Source of the DNA: Listeria swaminathanii
GTDB taxonomy: Bacteria > Bacillota > Bacilli > Lactobacillales > Listeriaceae
Assembly: GCF_014229645.1 (NCBI RefSeq)
Contig: NZ_JAATOD010000002.1
Location: 458,791 to 522,790 of the forward strand
Reading direction: 5' to 3'
Length of the DNA: 64,000 nucleotides
Below, piece after piece: positions 9,121 to 16,830 of this stretch (the first letter of the stretch is position 1; the number at the start of each line of letters is the position of its first letter). The translations under genes and the position numbers were made by a program. Below the pieces are notes generated by a model. That model saw nothing but the letters and a program-made list of their open reading frames with translations. It ran no database searches and was not told the DNA's origin.

Positions 9121-9149
9121 CGTCTCGCCTACTGTTGGTGAGGCGTTTA
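9121..9149 (+). terminator. Probable weak terminator after the arpJ operon
   Basis: The stem CGTCTCGCC / GGTGAGGCG with two G-U pairs and a 7-nt loop is followed by TTTAT. The U tract is short, so partial read-through into the aminotransferase gene is possible. Confidence 0.55.
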
Positions 9150-9182
9150 TCTGCACTTATAGAAAAAAGGAGCTAATTAAAC

Positions 9183-10334
9183 ATGATGAATAACTCAAAA
9201 ATCGCAAAAAAACATCAACAAATGCCCGTTAACATTCTTGCTGATATTGGAACACTCGCAAAAACAATGCCTGATATTCTTGATTTATCTATCGGTGATC
9301 CCGATTTAATTACAGATCAATCAATTATTAATGCTGCTTTTGAAGATGTGAAAGCTGGCCATACAAAATATACGGAATCTGGTGGAGATATGGAGCTGAT
9401 TGACGCCATTCGAGGTTATTTCAGCCGCAACTACGACCTTTCCTTTGAGCGCAACCAAATTCGTGCCACAGTTGGCGCACTGCATGGCATGTATTTAACT
9501 TTACAGACCATTCTTGATGACGGCGATGAAGTCATTATTCACGAGCCTTACTTCTCCCCTTACAAAGATCAAGTATTAAACTCTGGTGGTACGCCCATTA
9601 TCATTCCAACTTATGAGAAGGACGACTTTGCGATTAATGTCGATATTTTAGAAGCTGCCATCACTAATAAAACGAAAGCTCTAATTTTAAATTCACCTAA
9701 CAACCCAACTGGCGCTGTTTTTTCACCAGAAACATTTGAAAAAATCGCTAATTTAGCTAAAAAATACGATTTCTTTATTTTATCTGATGAAGTCTATGAT
9801 GGTTTTAGTTTTTATGAAGACTTTGTACCAATGGCCAAATTCGCGCCAGACCATACGATTACGTTTGGTAGTATGTCGAAAAATTTCGCGATGACCGGTT
9901 GGCGCCTAGGATATATGATTGCTCCTGCCTATCTAAATGAAGCAGCGAAGATTATTAACGAAGGAATTACTTATTCAGCTCCCACACCGTCCCAACGAGC
10001 TGCTATATACGCGCTAAATCATTCCGAGACACTCATTCCTTTAGTCGCAGAAACCTTCCAAAAACGCCTAGAATACATCGCAAAACGGGTAAAAGAAATT
10101 CCATACCTATCTTTACATCCACTTAAAGGCTCGATTTACGCTTTTATCAATATTTCTAAAACTGGTATGGATTCCGTTTCCTTCACAGAATATGTTTTAA
10201 AGGAAACACAAGTCCTTGTTATTCCTGGGCTAGCTTTCGGTGAGTCTGGTGATAATTATGTTCGCCTGGCCGCTACGCAAGACATTAGCGTGCTAGAAGA
10301 AGCATTTAACCGCCTAGCCAAATTAACCTTCTAA
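9183..10334 (+). CDS. PLP-dependent aminotransferase, class I/II (aspartate aminotransferase-like)
   Basis: This 383-residue fold-type I aminotransferase shows NSPNNPTGAVFSPE (the Asn that contacts PLP), ILSDEVYDG, and the PLP-lysine motif GSMSKNFAMTGWRLGY. GGAG lies 10 nt before ATG 9183; a second ATG follows immediately at 9186. It sits just after an amino acid importer, but the terminator-like hairpin between them argues for partly separate expression. Substrate specificity (aspartate, aromatic or other) is not decidable here. Confidence 0.9.
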   Translation: MMNNSKIAKKHQQMPVNILADIGTLAKTMPDILDLSIGDPDLITDQSIINAAFEDVKAGHTKYTESGGDMELIDAIRGYFSRNYDLSFERNQIRATVGALHGMYLTLQTILDDGDEVIIHEPYFSPYKDQVLNSGGTPIIIPTYEKDDFAINVDILEAAITNKTKALILNSPNNPTGAVFSPETFEKIANLAKKYDFFILSDEVYDGFSFYEDFVPMAKFAPDHTITFGSMSKNFAMTGWRLGYMIAPAYLNEAAKIINEGITYSAPTPSQRAAIYALNHSETLIPLVAETFQKRLEYIAKRVKEIPYLSLHPLKGSIYAFINISKTGMDSVSFTEYVLKETQVLVIPGLAFGESGDNYVRLAATQDISVLEEAFNRLAKLTF

Positions 10335-10336
10335 TC

Positions 10337-10378
10337 AAAAGAGCAAACTCGCTGATTTCGCAAGTTTGCTCTTTTTTA
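10337..10378. terminator. Bidirectional terminator between aminotransferase and HAD genes
   Basis: The stem GAGCAAACT / AGTTTGCTC is followed by TTTTTT on the forward strand and preceded by an A-rich run that gives U residues on the reverse. It serves the two convergent genes. Confidence 0.9.
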
Positions 10379-11005
10379 TTTTAATTTGATTTCTGCAAAA
10401 GAAGAAACAACCATCGATTCTTTTGGAAAAGTAATATTTTTTGTTGCTTCATTTGGCACGATGTACACTTTCAATCCCGCTTGCATCGCAGACAGCGCAC
10501 CATTTTTCGAATCTTCTATCGCAATCGCTTCTTCTGGTTTCACACCAAGAGCTGCCACTGCTTGCAAATAAAGTGCCGGATGTGGCTTGATTTCATCCAC
10601 ATGATCCGCGGTTTGAATCGTCTCAAAATCCGCTAAAATCCCAAGTCGTTCCAGCGTAGGCTTAATCCAAGCATAACCCGAACTTGTAGCAAGGCCAATT
10701 TTATAATCATTCGCTTTTACTTGTTCAAAAAATTCTTTGAAACCATCACGAAAGCCAAGTGATTGTTGGCCAAGATGACAAGCATCCGCCACGGTAGTTA
10801 AAAAAGCCTCTTTATCAAAAGCCCCGTTCGTTGCTTCCATCATATAGGTAATAATCGGTTCTTCACTTGTACCGATAATTTGCTGATAAATTTCATCTGG
10901 TAAATCAATATCGTACGTGTCTTTCAAGTATTTCATTGTCTCCGTATACCATAAATTCTCCGTATCAAGCATGGTGCCATCAAAATCAAAAACAACCGCC
11001 TTCAC
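10376..11005 (-). CDS. HAD-superfamily hydrolase, beta-phosphoglucomutase/phosphatase-like
   Basis: This 209-residue HAD subfamily IA enzyme has the nucleophile motif VVFDFDGTMLDTE, motif II LATSSGY, a lysine in HPALYLQA, and motif IV AIEDSKNGALSAMQAG. The cap of four-helix type (residues 15-85) is typical of PGMB/YcjU-like proteins. I prefer GTG 11005 (AGGAGG 6 nt upstream) over ATG 11011, which abuts the ribosome-binding site. It may be a phosphatase or a sugar phosphomutase; no sugar catabolic genes adjoin it. Confidence 0.88.
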   Translation of the reverse strand: MKAVVFDFDGTMLDTENLWYTETMKYLKDTYDIDLPDEIYQQIIGTSEEPIITYMMEATNGAFDKEAFLTTVADACHLGQQSLGFRDGFKEFFEQVKANDYKIGLATSSGYAWIKPTLERLGILADFETIQTADHVDEIKPHPALYLQAVAALGVKPEEAIAIEDSKNGALSAMQAGLKVYIVPNEATKNITFPKESMVVSSFAEIKLK

Positions 11006-11078
11006 ATGCATCCTCCTAGTATAAGTGATGCTTTCATTGTAACATAGATAAACTATTTTATAAATCTTCGAAAAAGGG

Positions 11079-11136
11079 TTGCTTTTTTAGTAAAAAACGA
11101 ATAATATTGAAGTTGTGGTTTTTAATGTTCGTCATT
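11079..11136 (+). promoter_or_regulatory. Promoter with two PurR-box-like sites for the purine permease
   Basis: TTGCTT (11079-11084) and TAATAT (11102-11107) are 17 nt apart. A PurBox-like element with core ACGAA covers 11092-11104, overlapping the -10, and an inverted one with core GTTCG lies at 11122-11136. This matches the paired inverted CGAA sites bound by Gram-positive PurR, which suggests repression when purines are plentiful. I see no purine riboswitch here. Confidence 0.65.
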
Positions 11137-11177
11137 TACCATTAAGCAAGATTTTAAAAAAGGAGTGAAACACACGC

Positions 11178-12470
11178 ATGTTTCAATTAAAAGCAAACGG
11201 TACAGATGTTAAAACGGAAGTCATCTCTGGTTTTACTACATTCCTAACGATGGTATATATCGTAGTAGTTAACCCAGCTATTCTCTCCGCAGCAGGTGTT
11301 CCATTCAATACTGTCTTCATGGCAACAATCATTTCAGCAGTAATCGGTACATTATGGATGGCGATTTTCGCTAACTATCCAATCGCGATTGCGCCAGGAC
11401 TTGGTATGAACGCTTACTTCGTCACAGTAGTTACAACACAAAAACTAGATTATTCGGTCGCATTCGCTGCGGTCTTTGTAGCAGGTATTATTTTCTTATT
11501 ACTATCTTTAACACCGCTTCGTGAAAAAATCATTGAAGCCATTCCACACAACTTGAAAGCCGGGATTACAGCTGGTATTGGTTTATTTATCGCTTTCCTC
11601 GGTTTCCGCATGACAGGTATTATCGTTTCTAATGACTCTAACTTAGTAGGTTTAGGTGATTTACATTCTAAAGAAGCCATTTTAGCTATTGTTGGTCTTT
11701 TAATCACTTTAATTCTTCTAGCTTTGAACGTTAAAGGTGCTTTATTCATCGGGATGATTGCAACTGGTATTATCGCATTTATCACTGGTGAACTTAAATT
11801 TACAGACGGTATTGTTAAACTTCCACCAATGCCAGAATTCGTTTTCACTAATCCACTTAACGCTTTTGGTGATGTGATGAGTTACGGGCTTTACGCCGTC
11901 GTCTTGTCTTTCCTGCTCATAACGATTTTTGATACAACTGGAACAATGATCGGTGTTGCTAAAAAAGCCGGCCTAATGAAAGGCGAATCACTACCAAATG
12001 CCAAACAAGCATTGATGGCTGATGCTGTTGCGACAAGTGTTGGTTCGATGTTCGGTACAACACCAACAAGCGCTTATATCGAATCATCCGCGGGGGTTGC
12101 AACAGGTGGCCGTACTGGTCTGACAACACTTACAGTAGCAATATTATTCATGGTTTCCGCGTTCTTCGCTCCACTTGTTGGCGCTGTGTCCGGAATTTCC
12201 GCTATCACCGCACCAGCTCTTATCATTGTTGGTAGCATGATGATTGGCGCTGTTAAAGAAATCGACTGGGATACACTCGATGAAGCTTTCCCTGCATTCT
12301 TAGTTATTTTAGCTATGCCACTCACTTCAAGCATCGCTATTGGCCTAGCATTCGGGTTCATTTCGTACCCAGTACTAAAAGTATTCACTGGCAAATGGCG
12401 CGAACTTAACTGGTTCTTAATCGTCATCGCCGCATTATTCTTCATTCTCGTTGCATTTTTACCACATTAA
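11178..12470 (+). CDS. NCS2/AzgA-type hypoxanthine/guanine permease (PbuG/PbuO-like)
   Basis: This 430-residue protein has the AzgA-like start (TDVKTEVISGFTTFLTMVYIVVVNP), GLGMNAYF, and the second-half motif FDTTGTMIGVAKKAG plus GTTPTSAYIESSAG, with about 12-14 membrane helices. The subfamily takes up hypoxanthine, guanine or adenine rather than xanthine/uracil. AAGGAG lies 12 nt upstream of the start. The PurR-box-like promoter supports a role in purine salvage. Confidence 0.92.
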   Translation: MFQLKANGTDVKTEVISGFTTFLTMVYIVVVNPAILSAAGVPFNTVFMATIISAVIGTLWMAIFANYPIAIAPGLGMNAYFVTVVTTQKLDYSVAFAAVFVAGIIFLLLSLTPLREKIIEAIPHNLKAGITAGIGLFIAFLGFRMTGIIVSNDSNLVGLGDLHSKEAILAIVGLLITLILLALNVKGALFIGMIATGIIAFITGELKFTDGIVKLPPMPEFVFTNPLNAFGDVMSYGLYAVVLSFLLITIFDTTGTMIGVAKKAGLMKGESLPNAKQALMADAVATSVGSMFGTTPTSAYIESSAGVATGGRTGLTTLTVAILFMVSAFFAPLVGAVSGISAITAPALIIVGSMMIGAVKEIDWDTLDEAFPAFLVILAMPLTSSIAIGLAFGFISYPVLKVFTGKWRELNWFLIVIAALFFILVAFLPH

Positions 12471-12480
12471 TGAATAGACA

Positions 12481-12513
12481 AAGCGTCTACCAAACAATGG
12501 TAGGCGCTTTTTT
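12481..12513 (+). terminator. Terminator of the purine permease gene
   Basis: The stem AAGCGTCTACC / GGTAGGCGCTT is followed by TTTTT, 10 bp after the stop codon. Confidence 0.9.
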
Positions 12514-12581
12514 ATTGGACAAAAACCCCGTCTTTTGCTATAAAGAAGAGAGAAACTAATTAGAAATGAGTTGAACTTGTC

Positions 12582-12848
12582 GTGTTTTTAAAATCACTGC
12601 TCGCCGGTGTCGCACTTGCTGTTGCTGTTTTTCTAGCAAGCTTTTTGATACCTGATTACACCGTATCCACTTTATATTCCATCGTTACTACCATCATTGT
12701 CGTTGTTTCGATTGTACTATCTGCATTCGTTTCCTTTGGTGGACGCAGTGGAAATCCTAGTCGAAAAAGCCAATTACGCTGGAGTATCCTGCTTTTAGTT
12801 GCAGCAATTCCTAGTTTCATCGGCTTTATCGTTACTTTTTACTTTTAA
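12582..12848 (+). CDS. Small membrane protein, DUF5316-like, unknown function
   Basis: This 88-residue protein appears to have three membrane helices (about residues 4-22, 32-50 and 69-88). A short polar loop, GGRSGNPSRKSQLR, lies between the second and third. It opens with GTG and has no convincing ribosome-binding site, so the start is uncertain. The overall pattern resembles small Firmicute membrane proteins of the DUF5316 type, but I cannot assign a role. It is flanked by terminators on both sides and so is monocistronic. Confidence 0.7.
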   Translation: MFLKSLLAGVALAVAVFLASFLIPDYTVSTLYSIVTTIIVVVSIVLSAFVSFGGRSGNPSRKSQLRWSILLLVAAIPSFIGFIVTFYF

Positions 12849-12852
12849 ACTA

Positions 12853-12891
12853 AAAAGAAGCATCCCCAATTTGAGGAATGCTTCTTTTTTT
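12853..12891. terminator. Bidirectional terminator
   Basis: The stem AAGAAGCAT / ATGCTTCTT with an AT-rich loop is followed by T runs on both strands. It separates the small membrane protein gene from the convergent DJ-1/PfpI gene. Confidence 0.85.
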
Positions 12892-13411
12892 AATCTTCTA
12901 AAACGGAAATGAACGCTGGTAAATATTCTGGTAGGTCTGGTGGGCGACGACTTGAGATAATGTGTCCGTCTGTTACAACCGGCTCATTATGCCAAATAGC
13001 TCCCGCATTCGTCATATCATCTTTAATTCCTGGCGTACTCGTCACATTCACGCCTTCTAAAATCCCGGCAGAAACAAGCACCCATCCAGCATGGCAAATT
13101 TGGCCGATTGGCTTTTTCGCTTTATCGAAAGCACGAACCAAATTCAGTACGCTATCAAAACGGCGTAGCTTATCTGGGGACCAGCCACCTGGAACTAAAA
13201 TTCCATCATAATCTTCCGCGCGAACAGAATCAAAATCATAGTCAGAAGTAACAGGGACTCCGTACTTACCGTGATAAACTTTTTTCGCTTCCTCTGCCAC
13301 TAAATGCACCGAAGCACCAGCCTCGCGCAATCTAAGCACTGGATACCAAAGCTCTAAATCCTCAAAGTCTTCACTGACAAGCGCAATAACTTTTTTACCT
13401 TTTAAAGTCAT
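12890..13411 (-). CDS. DJ-1/PfpI family protein
   Basis: This 173-residue protein has the DJ-1/PfpI nucleophile elbow GQICHAGWV (Cys106) and an acidic residue in LVSEDFEDLEL near the N terminus, as in the PfpI/YhbO/GAT1-like group. Such proteins act as glyoxalase/deglycase-like stress proteins or peptidases. It starts at ATG 13411 with GAGGAG 7 nt upstream and is monocistronic. The LhrA-like sRNA gene lies directly upstream on the same strand. Confidence 0.9.
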   Translation of the reverse strand: MTLKGKKVIALVSEDFEDLELWYPVLRLREAGASVHLVAEEAKKVYHGKYGVPVTSDYDFDSVRAEDYDGILVPGGWSPDKLRRFDSVLNLVRAFDKAKKPIGQICHAGWVLVSAGILEGVNVTSTPGIKDDMTNAGAIWHNEPVVTDGHIISSRRPPDLPEYLPAFISVLED

Positions 13412-13489
13412 ATAAATCTCCTCCTATCCTCTTCTACAGTATAACAATAACTAGTTTGTTATTAAATTATTCCGCCTATAAAAGAAGAC

Positions 13490-13757
13490 AAAAAAAGACG
13501 CTCGAAATAAACATTTCCAGCGTTGCCATCATGTTCGGGCGCCTATGCATAACGGGATGAGGCATAGACATGAACTACACGGCCAATGAGATGAATGAAA
13601 ACAAATAATGATTTTGGTGTCTAAACAGATGTCTGACTAGTTGCCATTCTATTGGAAGATGGATACACCAAAAGTCATTATAACCATGATAGGGTCTTAT
13701 CCCCATGAAAATCACATTAGTAAAAATGAAACTTTCATCGAGGTAAAACTCTATCCT
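13490..13757 (-). ncRNA. lhrA: Hfq-binding small RNA LhrA (probable)
   Basis: This gap between the PfpI gene and the small coiled-coil gene holds no ORF but strong leftward RNA signals. A TTGCTT-N16-TAAAAT promoter at 13765-13792 would start transcription near 13757. A long-range stem joins ACACCAAAA with TTTTGGTGT (13613-13674). A second hairpin uses CTATGC / GCATAG (about 13541-13568). A terminator stem GCT-g-GAAAT / ATTTC-g-AGC ends in a T run at 13490-13496. Predicted length is 268 nt. From memory, Listeria LhrA is about this size and maps beside this gene; LhrA works with Hfq to repress mRNAs including a chitinase gene. Confidence 0.8.
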
Positions 13758-13764
13758 ATAACTT

Positions 13765-13792
13765 ATTTTACTATTGTTCTTGAAAAAAGCAA
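13765..13792 (-). promoter_or_regulatory. Promoter of the LhrA-like sRNA
   Basis: On the reverse strand TTGCTT and TAAAAT (13765-13770) are separated by 16 nt. The expected start near 13757 gives a 268-nt RNA to the downstream T run. Confidence 0.65.
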
Positions 13793-13915
13793 GTAAATAA
13801 ATATAGATTTTTTGTGACGAAGCTAAAAAAGGTAAGAAAAACCTTACTATTATCTCCTGTTTCTGTATAGAAATGGTAATATTAGGAGTAAAAAAGAAAC
13901 CATTACAGGTCCCTT

Positions 13916-14107
13916 TTAACTAAAAATTTCTACAATCATCCAAGAAATAATCGCGACTAATGGAATTAAGACCCATACATTATGGCCAAGTAAACTAGAA
14001 CGAGTAGCTGGTTTATCTTCAAGCAGTTGAATTCTAGCACGTAAATCATGCACTTCAAGCTCTAGGTCCTGCACTTTATCTTCTAGTTCATATAAACGTT
14101 CTTCCAT
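13916..14107 (-). CDS. Small coiled-coil membrane protein, unknown function
   Basis: This 63-residue protein has a strongly charged amphipathic coiled coil (about residues 1-32; ERLYELEDKVQDLELEV with leucines at heptad spacing) followed by a linker and one C-terminal membrane helix (about 43-61). It is preceded by a good ribosome-binding site, GGAGGG, 7 nt before the ATG. Such proteins are usually tail-anchored or C-in membrane proteins that oligomerise. I do not recognise a family. A weak hairpin with a T run (13828-13848) may end its transcript just before the sRNA promoter. Confidence 0.8.
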   Translation of the reverse strand: MEERLYELEDKVQDLELEVHDLRARIQLLEDKPATRSSLLGHNVWVLIPLVAIISWMIVEIFS

Positions 14108-14195
14108 TTTAATCCCTCCACACCTTTTCTATTGTCTATTATACGTCACAATAGATGAAATACATCCTTCCATAGGCTGATTTATTGCTAATTTA

Positions 14196-14225
14196 TTGTC
14201 ATATCGTTCAGGCATTTGCTACAAT
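14196..14225 (+). promoter_or_regulatory. Promoter of the orphan EIIA gene
   Basis: TTGTCA (14196-14201) and TACAAT (14220-14225) are 18 nt apart, about 32 nt before the ATG. I see no antiterminator (RAT) or cre element here. Confidence 0.65.
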
Positions 14226-14257
14226 AAAAGAAAACAATCAACTGTTGGGGTGGAAAA

Positions 14258-14608
14258 ATGGAAATTCAAGTAGAAGAAGCTGTTGTAAAACTCATTTTGC
14301 ATGGCGGAAACACACGGAAAGAAGCGTATAAAGCGATTGATTTTGCGGAAAAGTATCAGTTCGACGAGGCCGATAAACATTTACAGATTGCTCAAGATCA
14401 GTTCCAAGAGGGTCATATTTGGCAAACAAAACTAGTATCCATTCGCGACTCAGAAACAGTAGCTCACCCGTCCTTTTTACTCATACACGGGCAAGACCAC
14501 TTAATGACCGCACAAGCCGAATTACAGCTCGCTAAAAGGATCGTTGAACAATATAAACACCAACAACGCCTAGAAGAACGACTAACTAAACTCGAAAATC
14601 AAGCGTGA
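14258..14608 (+). CDS. PTS lactose/cellobiose-family EIIA, stand-alone
   Basis: This 116-residue helical protein is a PTS_IIA of the lactose/cellobiose family. The phosphorylation motif LLIHGQDHLMTA is intact, with the active-site His77 and the usual second His81. In the family it carries phosphate from HPr to EIIB. No EIIB or EIIC gene is nearby, so it must serve distant permeases or act in regulation. GGGGTGG precedes the ATG by 5 nt. Its 3' end overlaps the convergent acetyltransferase gene by 10 bp. Confidence 0.93.
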   Translation: MEIQVEEAVVKLILHGGNTRKEAYKAIDFAEKYQFDEADKHLQIAQDQFQEGHIWQTKLVSIRDSETVAHPSFLLIHGQDHLMTAQAELQLAKRIVEQYKHQQRLEERLTKLENQA

Positions 14609-15474
14609 GATGTAGCTGGAAATAAGAAATACGGTTCGCTTGTAAGAACATTCGGGCGCACAAACAACATATCCTCCGTTTCAATGATATGAGCCGCGTC
14701 AATGTAACTACTCTTTTCTGGTGTGAAAAGAAGATGCATCGTTTCGATTTTTTTGGTAACCAGATAACTTAGAACTTCCACCACATCTAGTTTTTTCGTA
14801 CTAAGGATATCTAATACATATAAATCCGTATCTTCCTGTTCCATAAGAACAATGGCGTCTATTTCTTCAATATAATACAGCTCATTTTTTAACGCAATCA
14901 ACACATAAAACATCAGCAAGTCTTCACTATCTTTGACATCTAAAATGTTAGAAAGTGGCGCTCTTTCAGATACAATACGACTTATTAGCTGGAAATCGGT
15001 TTTATTATCGGGATTCAGCTTTTTTAAATGCGCAGATTTCCGCTTCAAACTGCTCGCATCCACGGTAAAACTGCTCTCCTCTACACGCTCAAAGCCAAAT
15101 TTCGGATAAAAATCTAACACGGAATCATTCGCAAACAAATAAAGGAAATCATATTGCGTTTCATACTTGGCTATCACGTGATCTAACAATTTTTTCGCAA
15201 GTCCCTGGCCGCGGTAATCCGGATGCGTCATTACCGTCCCAATTTGTAGCGCACTATAATCCTCGCCCTGATAGATTAAGCTCATTTTATTGATGGAAAC
15301 ATTCGCAATAACTTCATTATTATCGATATAAGAATAACAAACGTACTTATCATTCCAAAAGCCTTTATGAAACCATTCTTCAAAATTAATATCAAATGTA
15401 CTTTCAGCCAGTTTATTAAAACTATCACGATATAGTTTATTTTCTTTGTAGTCACTTATCATTTCATAATTCAT
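14599..15474 (-). CDS. GNAT family N-acetyltransferase
   Basis: This 291-residue protein has one clear GNAT domain in its N-terminal half (residues about 5-150). The acetyl-CoA loop motif VMTHPDYRGQGLAKKLLDHV is intact, and FYPKFGFERVEE is the usual beta6-beta7 segment. The C-terminal half (about 160-285) is less conserved and may be a second, degenerate GNAT-like or sterol-carrier-like domain, as in Eis-type proteins. The substrate is unknown. It lies convergent to the EIIA gene. Confidence 0.85.
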   Translation of the reverse strand: MNYEMISDYKENKLYRDSFNKLAESTFDINFEEWFHKGFWNDKYVCYSYIDNNEVIANVSINKMSLIYQGEDYSALQIGTVMTHPDYRGQGLAKKLLDHVIAKYETQYDFLYLFANDSVLDFYPKFGFERVEESSFTVDASSLKRKSAHLKKLNPDNKTDFQLISRIVSERAPLSNILDVKDSEDLLMFYVLIALKNELYYIEEIDAIVLMEQEDTDLYVLDILSTKKLDVVEVLSYLVTKKIETMHLLFTPEKSSYIDAAHIIETEDMLFVRPNVLTSEPYFLFPATSHA

Positions 15475-15499
15475 CGTTCTAATCCTCTATTCATTCCTA

Positions 15500-15545
15500 T
15501 AAAAATAACAGGTACAACGCGAAATACGTTCTACCTGCTCATTTT
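15500..15545 (-). terminator. Terminator after the SufT-like gene
   Basis: The stem CAGGTA-g-AACG / CGTT-g-TACCTG is followed on the reverse strand by a TATTTTTA tract. It lies between the MIP18 gene and the acetyltransferase gene, both leftward. Confidence 0.75.
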
Positions 15546-15553
15546 TATTTAAT

Positions 15554-15862
15554 TTAACGTATTCCAAGCGCTATTTTTGCATAGCGTGACATACGGTCCT
15601 TAGTCCAAGGTGGATTCCAAACAAGGTTCACATTTGTATCCTTGACTTCCGGAATATCACTTAATGCCATTTGTACTTGCTCTGTTAAAATACCAGCAAG
15701 CGGACATCCCATCGTTGTAAGCGTCATTGACACAGTACAAAGCCCGTCATCATCTAATTCAACATCGTATACAAGACCAATGTTCACAATATCAATTCCA
15801 AGTTCTGGATCGATAACTTGCTCTAATGCGCCCATTAAGTTTTCTTTCAGTTGCTCATCCAT
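15554..15862 (-). CDS. MIP18/SufT family iron-sulfur cluster assembly factor (YitW-like)
   Basis: This 102-residue DUF59/MIP18 protein has VIDPELGIDIVNIGLVYDV, a conserved cysteine in the TTMGCPLAG motif, and the C-terminal NPPWTKDRMS signature. In related bacteria SufT/YitW helps mature Fe-S proteins. The start is ATG 15862, with AAAGGAGG 10 nt upstream. Upstream is the yitV-like gene on the same strand, as in Bacillus. A strong Fur-box-like palindrome at 15913-15932 overlaps the probable promoter. Confidence 0.93.
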   Translation of the reverse strand: MDEQLKENLMGALEQVIDPELGIDIVNIGLVYDVELDDDGLCTVSMTLTTMGCPLAGILTEQVQMALSDIPEVKDTNVNLVWNPPWTKDRMSRYAKIALGIR

Positions 15863-15912
15863 GAAGCATATGCCTCCTTTTTGCAATTTTGTACATTTAT
15901 TGTATCATATAT

Positions 15913-15932
15913 GAGAATGATTTTCATTATAA
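15913..15932 (-). promoter_or_regulatory. Fur-box-like operator before the SufT-like gene
   Basis: The sequence GAGAATGATTTTCATTATAA matches the 19-bp Fur consensus (GATAATGATAATCATTATC) at most positions, including both ATGAT/ATCAT-like arms. It lies 51 bp upstream of the ATG, in the -35 region of a plausible promoter (-10 candidates near 15893-15905), and overlaps the last codons of the yitV-like gene. Confidence 0.7.
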
Positions 15933-16679
15933 GAATTTCTCGAAAAAACTAACCCCTTGCAGCATTCCTTCAACAGAAACTTTATGTTTTGCATTATCAT
16001 CAATAATGAATTCCACATTATCCGCCAAGCTTTCTTCTACAAGTGTTTGATACAACTTTTCGCTATAAGCAAACGGCACAACATCGTCTTTCTTCCCATG
16101 CCAAAGTAACAATGGTCGATTATTTATTTTGGTAATATTTTGCGTTAAGTCATATTTTTGCAAGGCCAAAATCCGTTCATCGACATCATATGGAAACGTT
16201 AATCCTTGCGCCAAAGCGTACTTAGATAATTCTTTCGCAAAATCAACATAGTAGGCGCTCCCCATTAAGCTAACCGCCACTTTAATATCTTCATGTTGCC
16301 CAAGAAGCCCAAGTGATGTAATAGCCCCCATCGAAACTCCACCAACCCCAATACGGCTAGCATCTGTTTTTCCAGCTTTAATTAGTTCGCCTGTAATTAA
16401 CGGAAATTCCGTAATGTTTGTCTCTATCACATCCCAAAAGAACGTAGCTTGATCTTCCGGGTTAGCCCCTTGCAGACGTTCCCCGTGTAACTTCGCATCT
16501 GGTAAAACTACGCGAAAACCACGCTGCGCAAGCAAATATCCATAATGCAAATACAATTCTTTTTGAGAAGTAAAACCATGATAAAAAATGATTGTTGGTA
16601 ACATTTTATCAGCATTCTCACTGTTACTAATATGTAAAACTGGTATTCCCGCAATTTGTTCATTTTCCACTTGAATCAT
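15927..16679 (-). CDS. Alpha/beta hydrolase (YitV-like esterase/peptidase)
   Basis: This 250-residue alpha/beta hydrolase has the oxyanion region YHGFTSQKE, the nucleophile elbow GVGGVSMGAI (Ser), a late Asp in WHGKKDDVVPF and a terminal catalytic His in NAKHKVS. It resembles Bacillus YitV/YtaP. Its neighbours are yitW-like (downstream, leftward), yitU-like (divergent) and yitT-like, so the Bacillus yit block is conserved in outline. The substrate is unknown. Confidence 0.88.
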   Translation of the reverse strand: MIQVENEQIAGIPVLHISNSENADKMLPTIIFYHGFTSQKELYLHYGYLLAQRGFRVVLPDAKLHGERLQGANPEDQATFFWDVIETNITEFPLITGELIKAGKTDASRIGVGGVSMGAITSLGLLGQHEDIKVAVSLMGSAYYVDFAKELSKYALAQGLTFPYDVDERILALQKYDLTQNITKINNRPLLLWHGKKDDVVPFAYSEKLYQTLVEESLADNVEFIIDDNAKHKVSVEGMLQGVSFFEKFL

Positions 16680-16830
16680 TGTGAAGCCTCATTTCTATAG
16701 GGTTTATTAAGCTATTGTAAAGGTCAGAATCATTTACAAATTTGTGCTAAACGTCTATCATTAATGTGTGCCCTTATTTTAGCATGAAGGGGCAGCTTTG
16801 AACCAACCATATGAATTAAAGGAGCAAATT

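Noticed and set aside
9110..9182. Riboswitch or T-box between the arpJ operon and the aminotransferase gene
   Set aside because: The gap is only about 70 bp and holds a simple hairpin; no T-box or known aptamer core is visible.
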